Origin: Bacteroidia bacterium
GTDB lineage: Bacteria; Bacteroidota; Bacteroidia; Bacteroidales; UBA5342
Assembly (NCBI GenBank): GCA_030433225.1
Contig: JAUIMD010000020.1
Span: 1-12,175 of the forward strand
Length of the DNA stretch: 12,175 nucleotides
Reading direction: 5' to 3'
Notes under the pieces: generated by a model
Told to the model about the DNA's origin: nothing
The model's input: only the letters and a program-made list of their open reading frames with translations
The model's database searches: none
Position numbers and translations under genes: made by a program
Shown here: positions 1-8,152 of the stretch, piece after piece
How positions within the stretch are numbered: the first letter of the stretch is position 1
How the letters are laid out: every line of letters starts with the position of its first letter

Positions 1-2549
1 CGTGTAGTAGTAAACAGGCCAATTCTACCTCCCTTAGGGTTCAAAAATACCTCTTCGCCTGCGGTAGTCAGGTCTTTTAAATCGTATCGGCTAAACTCAC
101 AGGTGGCCGTTACCCACAAAGGCAGGTTGTTCAGGTTGGAGTAGTTTTGAACCCCTTGCATGGTGATAATTTTTTCATCAGCAAGGCCAACCTCTCCACC
201 ATGCCCCGAATAATTTAACAGCAACACCCCGTCTTCAATGTTTTTGTCAATCAGTTTATTGGCATCAGGATAACTGGGGCCACTGCTTAAGGTAACCTGC
301 TGGTAGGCATCAATTAAAATCTTTTTCACCACCATTTCCGGGTTGTTCGACATTACCCTGTCTGCCAGGTTATTGGCATCACGGGCATGAATGTTTCCAT
401 CCTCATCATCTCCAATAAACATTACCGAATTTTTCCAGGGGGTCCGGTTTCGGTTGTTCATGTAAAATTCAATTTTATCTACCACCTGGGTAGCTTGCTG
501 CACGCTGCTAACCGGGAAACGACCTATGCCAATATCCACCCTGTCGGCGGTACCTGCAGTCCCTTCATTATCGTCTAAAAATCCAAAATAATCATCGGAT
601 GCATAGGTTTCTGACCGGTGCAATGAATTTTCTGATTCATAGGTCATTAAAAAATTAGGATTGCTGGCACTGTTTTGCTGCGAAGGACGTGGGTCGTAGG
701 TTGCATCACCAAAAAACAGCACATATTTCAGGTTGTTGGAACCGGTGTAGCGGTCGTAAAACATTTTGGCAAACCAACGGAATGCAGTAATGTCACGCGA
801 GCCGGAGGAGTACTCGTTGTACACCTGTTGCGGTTCAACCACCACTACCGATAAGCCTTTAGCTCTGTGTAGGTTGGCAAGCCTTTCTGCCTGATTTTTA
901 AAAATCTGAGGGGTGAAGATAATGTAATCAACCGGCAATGTGCCGTGCAGGTTTTGATTCGCCACAGTTCCCATTACCTCCGGTTTTAAAAAGCTTCCGT
1001 TCGGGTAAAAGGCAACGTATTCTTTCAAGCTTTCGGTGGATGCTTTAAAGGAATAGCTTCCATTTGAAAACGTGCCACTCACCTCTTGTGGCGCCACCCA
1101 ATTGGTTACATCCAATACCTTGAGGTTATTGCTGGCCCCGCTAATGGTAAAGGTGGAAACCTGGTTTTCTCCCAGTGATTTGCTGTCGCGAAAGGCCATT
1201 TGACTATCTGTCATTTGCAGCTTTCTACGCGCCACCAGGCGAATGTAATCCAGCCACCCTGTCCCATTCGATTCGCTGGTTAGGAACTTTGTCGAAATGT
1301 CAATCCGGCTTCCTTCAGGGGTAAATTCACCAAAGGTATTTCCCATACGCGCAAACTGGCCGGTAGTGTTGGTGGTGCTGGTACCCATGGTAACTTCGCC
1401 CACCGTACTGTTGTTATACAGCAATTGAAATGTACCCTGTGCTGATATGGTGCGGGATACTACGTTGGCCTCTGCCCAGGCAGGCTCGCCCGGTATCAGG
1501 TTGGGAAATTCAAATGTGTACGTTTTAGATTGGTTGGGCGACATGTCGTTCGAAAACCATTGGGAGCCTGATTTCAGGAGGTTTTTCTCGTCCGGTTCCA
1601 CATACCGGTAATCATCAAAGCTGGAAACGGTTTGGCTGGCAGCCGCAGTTTCTTCCGGCTTTATTACCACTCTTTTTCCTTCCCCGACTTCGGAGGTCAG
1701 AAAATAATAGGCCTTATCATCAAAATTGTGCTGGGTATGTATATACTGGTTTACACCGGTGGTAGAAGAATAATCGTACTTCCACGTATGTGGCCCCTGC
1801 GCATAAAACAGAATAAAGTCCCCTTCCTTAAAGTTTCCGTCTGACGAAACCAGGTAAACAGCATTTTCGACCAGGTCGTCGTGCACCCGGTTGGTAAATT
1901 TAATGTCGAGCATGTTGCCGCCATTTCCAAAAACACGCACATTGGCTGCGTCCAGTCCCATACTGGCAATTTCGGAGTAAGTTAATTTATGCAAGCCCGA
2001 TTCTTTGACGGCAATTTTCACCCATTTCCCGGAACTTAATACCGATGTTTTGGCAAAACGGTCAATTACTTCGCTGGATTTTTGACGCGCCATGCTAATG
2101 CTTTGCAGGTTTATTTTGAAGTCAGTAACCAGGTTCAGGTTTCCACTTTGGCTTTTGGTAGCCGGTAGTACGTGCACCTCCAGTATGGTTTCGCCACGCG
2201 ATTGCGATAGGAAGTGTTGCACTTGTACATGCTCTGCAACGTTTTCCGATCCCAAAATGGCTTTTCCTTCAGAAGAGAAGGATTGTGTTTTTACATCCGA
2301 TACGGACACCTGGTAATCCACACTTCCGGGAGGAATAGCTCCCAGGTTTTGCGCATATACGTAGGTTGGAAAATCGCCGTATACGGTACCATATTCGGCA
2401 TTTTTAAAATGTAATAAATTCAGTGTGTCTTTCTGAAAAACCTCAGGGACGATGCCATCCCATTCCAGAGAAACGTCAACTTTTTGTGCCTGCAATGCCG
2501 GGAAAATTCCGGCAAAAACAAGCCATATCATTGCTTTTAAAATCCTCAT
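1..2549 (-). CDS. porU: Type IX secretion system sortase PorU (C25 peptidase), N-terminal 849 residues, cut by the left edge
   Basis: PorU is the outer-surface cysteine protease of the type IX secretion system. It removes the C-terminal sorting domain of cargo proteins and links them to the cell surface. The reading frame is open from the ATG at 2549 to the window edge. A signal peptide is visible (MRILKAM, then a hydrophobic run ending ALQA-Q at about residue 21). The middle part has PorU-like blocks such as SGKWVKIAV, VRVFGNGGNML and EGDFILFYAQGPHTWKYD. The C25 catalytic domain starts near residue 540 (VDYIIFTP) and includes SDDYFGFLDD. Both catalytic residues are present: His783 in YSGHGGE (codon 201-203) and Cys817 in TATCEFSRYD (codon 99-101), 34 residues apart as in gingipains. 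The family is usually 1100-1300 residues, so the C-terminal part lies off the window. porV often follows porU, but that region is not visible. A weak -7-like element (TATTTTCG, 2576-2583) lies upstream. Confidence 0.95.
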   Translation of the reverse strand, partial: MRILKAMIWLVFAGIFPALQAQKVDVSLEWDGIVPEVFQKDTLNLLHFKNAEYGTVYGDFPTYVYAQNLGAIPPGSVDYQVSVSDVKTQSFSSEGKAILGSENVAEHVQVQHFLSQSRGETILEVHVLPATKSQSGNLNLVTDFKINLQSISMARQKSSEVIDRFAKTSVLSSGKWVKIAVKESGLHKLTYSEIASMGLDAANVRVFGNGGNMLDIKFTNRVHDDLVENAVYLVSSDGNFKEGDFILFYAQGPHTWKYDYSSTTGVNQYIHTQHNFDDKAYYFLTSEVGEGKRVVIKPEETAAASQTVSSFDDYRYVEPDEKNLLKSGSQWFSNDMSPNQSKTYTFEFPNLIPGEPAWAEANVVSRTISAQGTFQLLYNNSTVGEVTMGTSTTNTTGQFARMGNTFGEFTPEGSRIDISTKFLTSESNGTGWLDYIRLVARRKLQMTDSQMAFRDSKSLGENQVSTFTISGASNNLKVLDVTNWVAPQEVSGTFSNGSYSFKASTESLKEYVAFYPNGSFLKPEVMGTVANQNLHGTLPVDYIIFTPQIFKNQAERLANLHRAKGLSVVVVEPQQVYNEYSSGSRDITAFRWFAKMFYDRYTGSNNLKYVLFFGDATYDPRPSQQNSASNPNFLMTYESENSLHRSETYASDDYFGFLDDNEGTAGTADRVDIGIGRFPVSSVQQATQVVDKIEFYMNNRNRTPWKNSVMFIGDDEDGNIHARDANNLADRVMSNNPEMVVKKILIDAYQQVTLSSGPSYPDANKLIDKNIEDGVLLLNYSGHGGEVGLADEKIITMQGVQNYSNLNNLPLWVTATCEFSRYDLKDLTTAGEEVFLNPKGGRIGLFTTT

Positions 2550-2700
2550 TTTTCTTAGGGTTACCCAAATATTGGCGAAAATAGATAAGATATTTAATTC
2601 AGGGTTCATGTGTAGGTAAAAAATTAATTAAAAGTGACCTTTGAAATCCAAAAATAGCTTAATGAAAACGGAGTTAAATCTCAAAAATTGTTTATTCTGG

Positions 2701-2728
2701 TTGAAAATCATGAAATTATTTAATTTTG
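2701..2728 (+). promoter_or_regulatory. Candidate Bacteroidota promoter for the 130-residue protein gene
   Basis: TAATTTTG at 2721-2728 matches the Bacteroidota -7 pattern TAnnTTTG. A TTG at 2701-2703, 17 bases upstream, could serve as a degenerate -33 element. Transcription would start near 2735 and leave a leader of about 60 bases before the ATG at 2796. The rest of the 246-base divergent gap after porU (2550-2795) is AT-rich, and I see nothing else in it. Confidence 0.5.
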
Positions 2729-2795
2729 CAGCCCCGTACCTGAATGGACGGAAACAAACGAAATTCATTACAGAAATTCTTAAAAAACAAAAAGA

Positions 2796-3188
2796 ATGTG
2801 GGTGATCATTGGTTTGATTGGAGCGCTTCTATTGGTGGTTTACCTCTTTAGCATTAGGGGGAAAAAAGCAGTGTTAGACCAGGTGGATGCGGTACCGGAA
2901 GAGGCGGCAGAAATTGACCCGAACTGTTGTGGTGCCCACGAAGTGTGCGATAAAACGGCCGAAGAAATGCTGGCAGATGCCAGTAAATACTACGAAGATG
3001 AAGAGCTGGACCGTTTTTCAAACCAATGTATTGTGGAATTTGAAGACAGTGACATCGAAGAATTTCGGGAAATATTGTATACCCTAAAACGCAATGAAAT
3101 TTCCAGTTGGTTGTCCAGCCTTGAGTTTCGGAAAATTACCCCACCCGGGGTAATTCGGGACGAGGCAATGCTGCTGATGCAAGATTAA
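2796..3188 (+). CDS. Conserved Bacteroidota small membrane-anchored protein of unknown function
   Basis: The product has 130 residues. Residues 1-20 form one hydrophobic segment followed by RGKK, so the protein is probably anchored in the inner membrane with its tail in the cytoplasm. Next comes an acidic linker and a compact cysteine/histidine cluster: Cys44, Cys45, His48, Glu49 and Cys51 in NCCGAHEVC. The C-terminal half is acidic and helical (YEDEELDRF at 66-74, FREILYTLK at 90-98). I recall relatives across Bacteroidota with a CCGxHExC motif and a DDEELDR-like block. Some are labelled 'phospholipase' in databases, but no lipase signature is visible here. The cluster could bind a metal or be redox active; this is inference. 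The gene is divergent from porU and 93 bases upstream of the phosphoesterase gene. The ATG is preceded by an A-rich stretch and no Shine-Dalgarno sequence. Confidence 0.85.
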   Translation: MWVIIGLIGALLLVVYLFSIRGKKAVLDQVDAVPEEAAEIDPNCCGAHEVCDKTAEEMLADASKYYEDEELDRFSNQCIVEFEDSDIEEFREILYTLKRNEISSWLSSLEFRKITPPGVIRDEAMLLMQD

Positions 3189-3225
3189 GCTGTAAACGTA
3201 TTTTCATTGTAACCCTGTTGTTTTT

Positions 3226-3246
3226 AAATGTTTATGACATTTTTTT
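3226..3246 (+). terminator. Weak hairpin plus T-run, possible terminator
   Basis: AAATGT (3226-3231) can pair with ACATTT (3237-3242) around a 5-base loop, and the T-run continues to 3246. The stem is short and AT-rich, so termination would be inefficient. It lies between the 130-residue protein gene and the phosphoesterase gene and could separate their transcription only partly. Confidence 0.25.
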
Positions 3247-3281
3247 GAAACATCATTTGTCTTTACTTGCAATAAAAACAA

Positions 3282-4154
3282 ATGAATTCAAAAACAGTGA
3301 GCCGCCAGGTGGAACTGGTATGTATTTCGGACGTTCACCTTGGGACATTTGGCTCAAAAGCAGAGGCACTGCTCAGTTACCTAAAGTCTGTTCACCCCAA
3401 AACCCTCATCCTTAACGGCGATATTTTCGATATCTGGCAGTTTAAAAAAAGCTACTTTCCTGCTGCACACATGAAAGTGTTAAAGCAACTGTGCAATATG
3501 ATGGCCAAGGGGTGTAAGGTGTTTTACATTACCGGAAATCACGACGAAATGCTGCGCAAATTCAATGGTTTCAGACTGGGGAATTTTCAAATTGTAAACC
3601 ACATTACGCTGGAGTTAAACCAAAAAAAAGTGTGGTTTTTCCATGGCGATATTTTTGATATTGTTATTCAAAATAAACGATGGCTGGCCAAACTGGGAGC
3701 CATTAGCTACGATACCCTCATTTTGTTAAATGCTTTTGTAAACAAGCTTACCCATTGGGTAGGCAAAGGGCCTGTGCAATTTTCGAAACGCATTAAAGAC
3801 AAGGTTAAAAAATCGCGAAAATACATAGGCGAATTTGAGCAAAGTGCCGCTATACAGGGGGCCAGGCGTGGGGTGGATTACATTGTGTGTGGTCACATTC
3901 ATAAGCCTGAAATGCGGCAAATTGAGGCGCTGGGTAAAAAAATATGGTACCTCAATTCCGGCGACTGGGTAGAAAACTACTCCGCACTGGAATTTAACAA
4001 CAATGCATGGTCGGTATATTACCACGATATCTCTACCCCGAAGCAACAGGAAATGCTTCCTGCCAAAGAGCTGGAAATGGACATTGTAGACATGGACAAT
4101 AAAAAGATTTTCAACCTTTTAATTGACGAAATTCATGCCTCAAACGCCTCGTAA
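3282..4154 (+). CDS. LpxH-like metallophosphoesterase (UDP-2,3-diacylglucosamine diphosphatase family)
   Basis: The product is a 290-residue calcineurin-like phosphoesterase. The dinuclear metal-site motifs are complete and in order: SDVHLG (Asp17, His19), NGDIFD (Asp47, Asp50), TGNHD (Asn86, His87), FHGD (His121) and CGHIHKPE (His205, His207). This arrangement, with the extra Asp of GDxxD, is that of LpxH, which hydrolyses UDP-2,3-diacylglucosamine to lipid X and UMP in lipid A synthesis at the inner membrane face. The protein is about 50 residues longer than E. coli LpxH (240), with extensions in the cap region (about 125-190) and at the C-terminus. A basic stretch (KRIKDKVKKSRK, 169-180) could contact the membrane. 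The gene overlaps the following glycosyltransferase gene by 20 bases, so the two are probably translated together. LpxH is the best guess; another phospholipid or nucleotide-sugar pyrophosphatase of the same family is possible, so no symbol is given. Confidence 0.85.
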   Translation: MNSKTVSRQVELVCISDVHLGTFGSKAEALLSYLKSVHPKTLILNGDIFDIWQFKKSYFPAAHMKVLKQLCNMMAKGCKVFYITGNHDEMLRKFNGFRLGNFQIVNHITLELNQKKVWFFHGDIFDIVIQNKRWLAKLGAISYDTLILLNAFVNKLTHWVGKGPVQFSKRIKDKVKKSRKYIGEFEQSAAIQGARRGVDYIVCGHIHKPEMRQIEALGKKIWYLNSGDWVENYSALEFNNNAWSVYYHDISTPKQQEMLPAKELEMDIVDMDNKKIFNLLIDEIHASNAS

Positions 4155-5169
4155 GCCCTTAAAACTGTTGTATGCCATACAGGGAACCGGAAACGGACAT
4201 GTAGCCCGTGCCATAGATCTGGTTCCCATCTTTAAAACGTATGCCCGGGTGGATGTTTTGATAAGCGGGATACAGGCTGATTTAGAAGTGCCGTTTGAGG
4301 TAAAATACCGTTTGAAGGGGCTTAGCTTTATTTTTGGTAAGCGAGGAGGAATTAACTTCCTGAAAATGCTGCAAGAGGTAAGCTTAGTCAACTTTCTACA
4401 TGAAGTTAATGCGCTGGACTTATCAGGTTACGACCTGCTTATTAACGATTTTGAGCCGGTTTCATCTCTGGCGGCAAAGCGGCAACATGTTCCCTGTGTG
4501 CAGGTTAGCCACCAGGTTGCGGTTATTCAGCCTGAAGCCCCTCGCCCGGCAAAAACGGATTGGGCAGGCAACTGGATTTTACACCACTATGCCACCGGTA
4601 ACCATGCCTTTGGTTTCCATTTTAACCCGTACACAAAAAATACGTTTACCCCCATTATTCGTGCCCAAGTACGAAAACTGAAAAACCTGCCGGAAGGAAA
4701 GCACTACACCGTTTACCTACCTGCTTTCAGCGATGCATATTTGTTGGCAATCTTTCGCTGTTTCCCCGATGTGGAGTGGGAGGTTTTCTCCAAAAAAGCC
4801 ACTAAAGCCTATGTAACAGATGGTATACGGGTATATCCCGTTTCCGGGCAGGATTTTGTGCGGAGCATGGCAAAATCGCGTGGCGTAATTTGTGGGGCAG
4901 GATTTGAAACACCGGCCGAGTGCCTTTTTTTAGGAAAAAAGCTTCTGGCCATTCCCATGCACGGACAATACGAACAACAGTGCAACGCCCGTGCTTTGGA
5001 ACTGATGGGAGTAAAGGTATTGCCGGCTTTCCATAAAAAATATGTACCTGAAATAAAACAATGGTTGGATGATGGGGAAGCACTGCACATGGATTACCCG
5101 GACAATGCAAAGGATGCCGTTCAACAGATACTGGAATACGTGGATCAGAACATTCTAATCCACGCATAA
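4135..5169 (+). CDS. GT-B fold glycosyltransferase (MurG/GT28-like, resembling the MJ1255 family)
   Basis: The product has 344 residues from the ATG at 4135. An in-frame TTG at 4123 would add four residues but is less likely. The N-terminal domain opens with LLYAIQGTGNGHVARA (residues 11-26); GxGNGHxxR is the glycine-rich acceptor-side loop of MurG-like GT-B enzymes. NDFEP (104-108) and HQ (126-127) follow. The C-terminal donor domain has ICGAGFETPAE (252-262), then PMHGQYEQQCNA (274-285), the nucleotide-sugar site of the GT28 type. No membrane segment is obvious, so it probably works at the cytoplasmic face of the inner membrane. The start lies inside the phosphoesterase gene (20-base overlap), which suggests translational coupling and a shared envelope lipid or glycan pathway. 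Donor and acceptor cannot be read from sequence. The gene ends 7 bases from the convergent gdhA stop. Confidence 0.85.
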   Translation: MPQTPRKPLKLLYAIQGTGNGHVARAIDLVPIFKTYARVDVLISGIQADLEVPFEVKYRLKGLSFIFGKRGGINFLKMLQEVSLVNFLHEVNALDLSGYDLLINDFEPVSSLAAKRQHVPCVQVSHQVAVIQPEAPRPAKTDWAGNWILHHYATGNHAFGFHFNPYTKNTFTPIIRAQVRKLKNLPEGKHYTVYLPAFSDAYLLAIFRCFPDVEWEVFSKKATKAYVTDGIRVYPVSGQDFVRSMAKSRGVICGAGFETPAECLFLGKKLLAIPMHGQYEQQCNARALELMGVKVLPAFHKKYVPEIKQWLDDGEALHMDYPDNAKDAVQQILEYVDQNILIHA

Positions 5170-5176
5170 AATTTAT

Positions 5177-6514
5177 TTACACCAGTCCCTGTGCCAGCAT
5201 AGCTTCTGCTACTTTTACAAAGCCACCAATGTTGGCTCCCTTAACGTAGTTTATTTTACCGTTTTTACCCTTGCCATATTTCAGGCAGGTATGGTGGATG
5301 TTTTCCATAATTTGGTGGAGTCGGTGATCCACTTCATTGGCCGGCCAATACATGCGCATGCTGTTCTGGCTCATCTCCAGTCCCGATACCGCCACACCGC
5401 CGGCATTAACCGCTTTGCCCGGTGCAAAGGTTATTTTTTCGGCTGCAAGGTCTGCCGCTTCGGCGGTTAGCCCCATGTTGGATGCCTCTGCAATAAGGGT
5501 GCAGCCGTTTTCAATCAATTGAGCCACATCGTGCTCATTCATTTCATTTTGTATGGCACATGGAATGGCAATATCCACTTTTTGTTGCCAGGGTTTGGCA
5601 CCCGGATAAAATTCGGCATTATACTTTTGCGCATAAGGTTCAATTACATCCATGTTAGAGGCGCGCAGTTTAAGCAGGTATTCTATTTTGTCGCCCGAAA
5701 TGCCAGCAGGGTCGTAAATGTACCCATCCGGTCCCGAAAGGGTCACCACCCTGGCACCGCGTTCGCTGGCCTTTTTTACTGCTCCCCAGGCCACATTTCC
5801 AAAGCCCGAAATGGCTATTGTTTTGTCTTTAATGGAATCTTGCCGGGCTTTTAGCATTTCCTCCACAAAATAAATGGCACCAAAGCCGGTTGCCTCAGGA
5901 CGAATCAGGCTTCCTCCAAAATCAACACCTTTGCCGGTAAGTACGCCGGTAAATTCGTTTTTTATGCGCTTGTATTGTCCAAACAAATAACCTATTTCTC
6001 TTCCTCCAACGCCAATGTCACCGGCGGGTACATCTGTATTTGAGCCAATGTGGCGGTACAGCTCCGTCATAAACGACTGGCAAAAACGCATAATTTCATT
6101 GTCCGATTTTCCTTTGGTATTAAAATCCGATCCACCTTTTCCTCCCCCCATAGGGAGCGTGGTAAGCGCATTTTTAAAGGTTTGCTCAAATCCCAGAAAC
6201 TTAAGGGCACTCAGGGTAACGCTGGGGTGAAAACGTAAGCCGCCTTTGTAGGGGCCCAGCGCACTGTTAAACTCAACGCGGTAGCCCCGGTTAATTTGAA
6301 CCTGTCCGCTGTCATCCATCCAGGGTACACGAAACATAATCACCCGCTCGGGTTCCACAATGCGTTCCAATATTTTGGATTTCATGTATTCCGGGTGTTC
6401 CAGGTAGTACTCCCAAACCGTTTCAACTACTTCTTCCACCGCCTGTAAAAACTCCGGTTCGTTGGGGTTTTTTTGCGCTACTTCATTCAAAAATGCCTCA
6501 ATCGTTCTTGCCAT
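5177..6514 (-). CDS. gdhA: Glutamate dehydrogenase, probably NADP-dependent
   Basis: The enzyme interconverts 2-oxoglutarate plus ammonium and L-glutamate, the ammonium-assimilating route when ammonium is plentiful. At 445 residues it matches the hexameric bacterial NADP-type enzymes (E. coli GdhA has 447). Visible motifs are GPYKGGLRFHP (87-97, Lys90 for 2-oxoglutarate), LPMGGGKGGSDF (120-131, catalytic Lys126), PAGDIGVGGRE (163-173, catalytic Asp166) and the Rossmann loop SGFGNVAWGA (236-245). Length and the SGPDGYIYDP block after strand 2 favour NADP(H), but coenzyme choice is inferred. The N-terminus MARTIEAFL begins at the only plausible ATG. Transcribed alone, it is divergent from gldB (128-base gap) and convergent with the glycosyltransferase gene. 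I found no clear promoter on its side of the gap. Confidence 0.96.
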   Translation of the reverse strand: MARTIEAFLNEVAQKNPNEPEFLQAVEEVVETVWEYYLEHPEYMKSKILERIVEPERVIMFRVPWMDDSGQVQINRGYRVEFNSALGPYKGGLRFHPSVTLSALKFLGFEQTFKNALTTLPMGGGKGGSDFNTKGKSDNEIMRFCQSFMTELYRHIGSNTDVPAGDIGVGGREIGYLFGQYKRIKNEFTGVLTGKGVDFGGSLIRPEATGFGAIYFVEEMLKARQDSIKDKTIAISGFGNVAWGAVKKASERGARVVTLSGPDGYIYDPAGISGDKIEYLLKLRASNMDVIEPYAQKYNAEFYPGAKPWQQKVDIAIPCAIQNEMNEHDVAQLIENGCTLIAEASNMGLTAEAADLAAEKITFAPGKAVNAGGVAVSGLEMSQNSMRMYWPANEVDHRLHQIMENIHHTCLKYGKGKNGKINYVKGANIGGFVKVAEAMLAQGLV

Positions 6515-6609
6515 AAAATGAGATTTAATCTTGCAATATCAATAATACCGAATTTCCGGTGCATGACTTTCGTCAAGCTTCAACAAATTTTAAAATTAAG
6601 CAATAATTT

Positions 6610-6617
6610 TACTTTTG
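6610..6617 (+). promoter_or_regulatory. Candidate -7 promoter element for gldB
   Basis: TACTTTTG matches TAnnTTTG exactly. No good -33 TTTG is seen; only a T-run near 6588-6591 is at about the right spacing. Transcription would start around 6623-6625. That puts the TTG at 6622 outside the message and supports the ATG at 6643 as the gldB start. Confidence 0.5.
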
Positions 6618-6642
6618 TAGCTTGAAAATAAAACAGAAGACC

Positions 6643-7650
6643 ATGCAAGGAAAAAATAACCTGTTTGCCCTGCTTTTTGCAAGTATTTTTATGTGGAGTG
6701 CTTGTGGCGGCAAGAAAAATGAGGTGGCTTTAGCGGATATAACCCCAACGTACCACCGCTTTTTTGAAGAGCTCGCCGTTAGTGACTCCAGCCACCTGGT
6801 GGAACATACACAGCAGCTTGTGCAAAAATACCCTTACTTTTTTCGTTTATATACCGAGGGGGTATTGAAGCTGGGCGAGGTGCCGGATAGTATTTTTCCT
6901 GATAATCTCTACCAGTTTTTACAAAATCCTATTTACTTGGAAGTATTGGATACGGTGCGTCTTCACTTTGCATCCACAGCCGATATTGAACAGCCTGCCA
7001 CCCAGGCACTTGCCCGACTGAAAACACTGTTTCCAAACCACGAAACACCGGAAGTGTTTTGGACCATTACCGTTTTTAACGAGGCCATTGTGGTAGGAGA
7101 TAACTTGGTGGCAGTTAGTTTGGAGCATTACCTGGGCAACGGCCATTATTTTTACGACCAGTTGGGAACCTACAAATATTTGCAGGCGTATAAAGTAAAA
7201 AAACGCATTCCGCTGGATATTTTAGACGGATGGAACCGTACCGAATTTTTGATGGATGCAACTCGTGAGCGCCTGCTCGACGACATGGTATACGAAGGAC
7301 GTTTGCTTTACCTGTTGTCTGTTTTATTTCCGGATGTTTCGGTGGAGGAATTGTTAGGGTATACCCCAATGCAAGCCGCCTGGATTAAAGCCAATGAGGC
7401 AGCAGTGTGGACTTACCTGGTGGAGCAGCAACAATTATTTTCTACCGAAATGGGGCTGAAACGAACGTATATTCGGGAAGCACCCTATACCTCGGTTTTT
7501 GGAAATTCTTCTCCCTCGCGCTTGGGGCGGTACATCGGTTATAAAATCGTTGAAGGATACATGAAGCATGCCAAAGGCGCAACAATACCGGCTTTGTTCA
7601 GGCAAGAGAATGCACAGGTTATCTTACAGGGCTCACAGTACAATCCCTAA
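6643..7650 (+). CDS. gldB: Gliding motility lipoprotein GldB-like
   Basis: The product has 335 residues and is an exported lipoprotein. The N-terminus MQGKNN is followed by a hydrophobic stretch and WSAC-GGKK, so Cys21 is the likely lipidated residue. Trp at -3 is unusual for a lipobox, but Bacteroidota are permissive. The body is helical and has blocks I associate with GldB: GDNLVAVSLEHYLG (near residue 146), the VYEGRLLYLLSVLFPD stretch, and C-terminal GRYIGYKIVEGYM. GldB is needed for gliding and type IX secretion in Flavobacterium; its biochemical role is unknown. It resembles DUF2268 zinc-protease-like folds, but no HExxH motif is visible here. A longer frame opens at the TTG at 6622, but it sits at the predicted transcription start, so the ATG at 6643 is preferred. 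gldC, often adjacent in flavobacteria, is not next to it. The stop overlaps the convergent cdd stop by 4 bases. Confidence 0.85.
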   Translation: MQGKNNLFALLFASIFMWSACGGKKNEVALADITPTYHRFFEELAVSDSSHLVEHTQQLVQKYPYFFRLYTEGVLKLGEVPDSIFPDNLYQFLQNPIYLEVLDTVRLHFASTADIEQPATQALARLKTLFPNHETPEVFWTITVFNEAIVVGDNLVAVSLEHYLGNGHYFYDQLGTYKYLQAYKVKKRIPLDILDGWNRTEFLMDATRERLLDDMVYEGRLLYLLSVLFPDVSVEELLGYTPMQAAWIKANEAAVWTYLVEQQQLFSTEMGLKRTYIREAPYTSVFGNSSPSRLGRYIGYKIVEGYMKHAKGATIPALFRQENAQVILQGSQYNP

Positions 7651-8129
7651 TCGGGTAGCTGGCTGTTGAATGATAGCGGTAGCAGGTACAGGGCATTTTC
7701 AATGATCAGTACTTTTTCACTTCCACATAAAATAAGGCGCAAGGGTTTTTGGTGCCGTTGTATGTATTCGGCCATTACCTGCCTGCATCCACCACACGGA
7801 CTAACAGGTGTGGGATAAAGTTGGTTATTCACCATGGCGGCAATGGCCAGGGTGTCTCCGGCCACCTGCCCAAACCGGTGTGCGGCGGCATGTATAACCA
7901 CCCGTTCGGCACACAATCCCTCTGGAAACGACAGGTTTTCCTGGTTACTTCCTTCAACAATAATGGTGTTTTCCAATCGGAGCGCCGCTCCTACCTTAAA
8001 TTTTGAATAAGGTGCATACGCTTTTTTTGCCGCCTCTATGCTCCGTTGTACCAGCTCTTTGTCGTTGGTTTTTAGGTGCTCTATACCTTCCAACTCGTGG
8101 TACGGAAAGCAGTTGTTTAACAGTTTCAT
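7647..8129 (-). CDS. cdd: Cytidine deaminase
   Basis: The enzyme deaminates cytidine and deoxycytidine to uridine and deoxyuridine in pyrimidine salvage, in the cytoplasm. At 160 residues it is the short tetrameric type, with about 20 extra N-terminal residues. The zinc site is complete: Cys73 and catalytic Glu75 in GLCAERVV, and Cys112 and Cys115 in PCGGCRQ. The substrate-binding Asn62 and Glu64 lie in GSNQENLS, and YSKFKVGAA (41-49) is the usual N-terminal block. It is transcribed alone toward gldB. The TAG stop (7647-7649) overlaps the gldB TAA (7648-7650). Divergent from the EamA gene, it shares a 127-base intergenic region that contains an inverted repeat. Confidence 0.96.
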   Translation of the reverse strand: MKLLNNCFPYHELEGIEHLKTNDKELVQRSIEAAKKAYAPYSKFKVGAALRLENTIIVEGSNQENLSFPEGLCAERVVIHAAAHRFGQVAGDTLAIAAMVNNQLYPTPVSPCGGCRQVMAEYIQRHQKPLRLILCGSEKVLIIENALYLLPLSFNSQLPD

Positions 8130-8152
8130 GTGCTTGTTTTAGTGTGCCCGCA

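Noticed and set aside
2796..3188. Database-style label 'phospholipase' for the 130-residue protein
   Set aside because: No GxSxG, HKD or other lipase motif is present; the protein is too small and acidic to support that function.
3726..4046. Minus-strand open frame of 106 codons inside the phosphoesterase gene
   Set aside because: It is antisense to the conserved GHIHKPE region, has no family features and no promoter.
4802..5167. Minus-strand open frame of 121 codons inside the glycosyltransferase gene
   Set aside because: It is antisense to the conserved GAGFETPAE and HGQYEQQ motifs and its product looks random, rich in Pro, His and Cys.
5519..5854. Plus-strand open frame of 111 codons inside gdhA
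   Set aside because: It lies wholly antisense to a clearly conserved glutamate dehydrogenase frame and its translation has no recognisable domain.
6622..6642. TTG start adding seven residues to gldB
   Set aside because: It coincides with the predicted transcription start after TACTTTTG at 6610-6617, and the ATG at 6643 gives a normal lipoprotein signal peptide.
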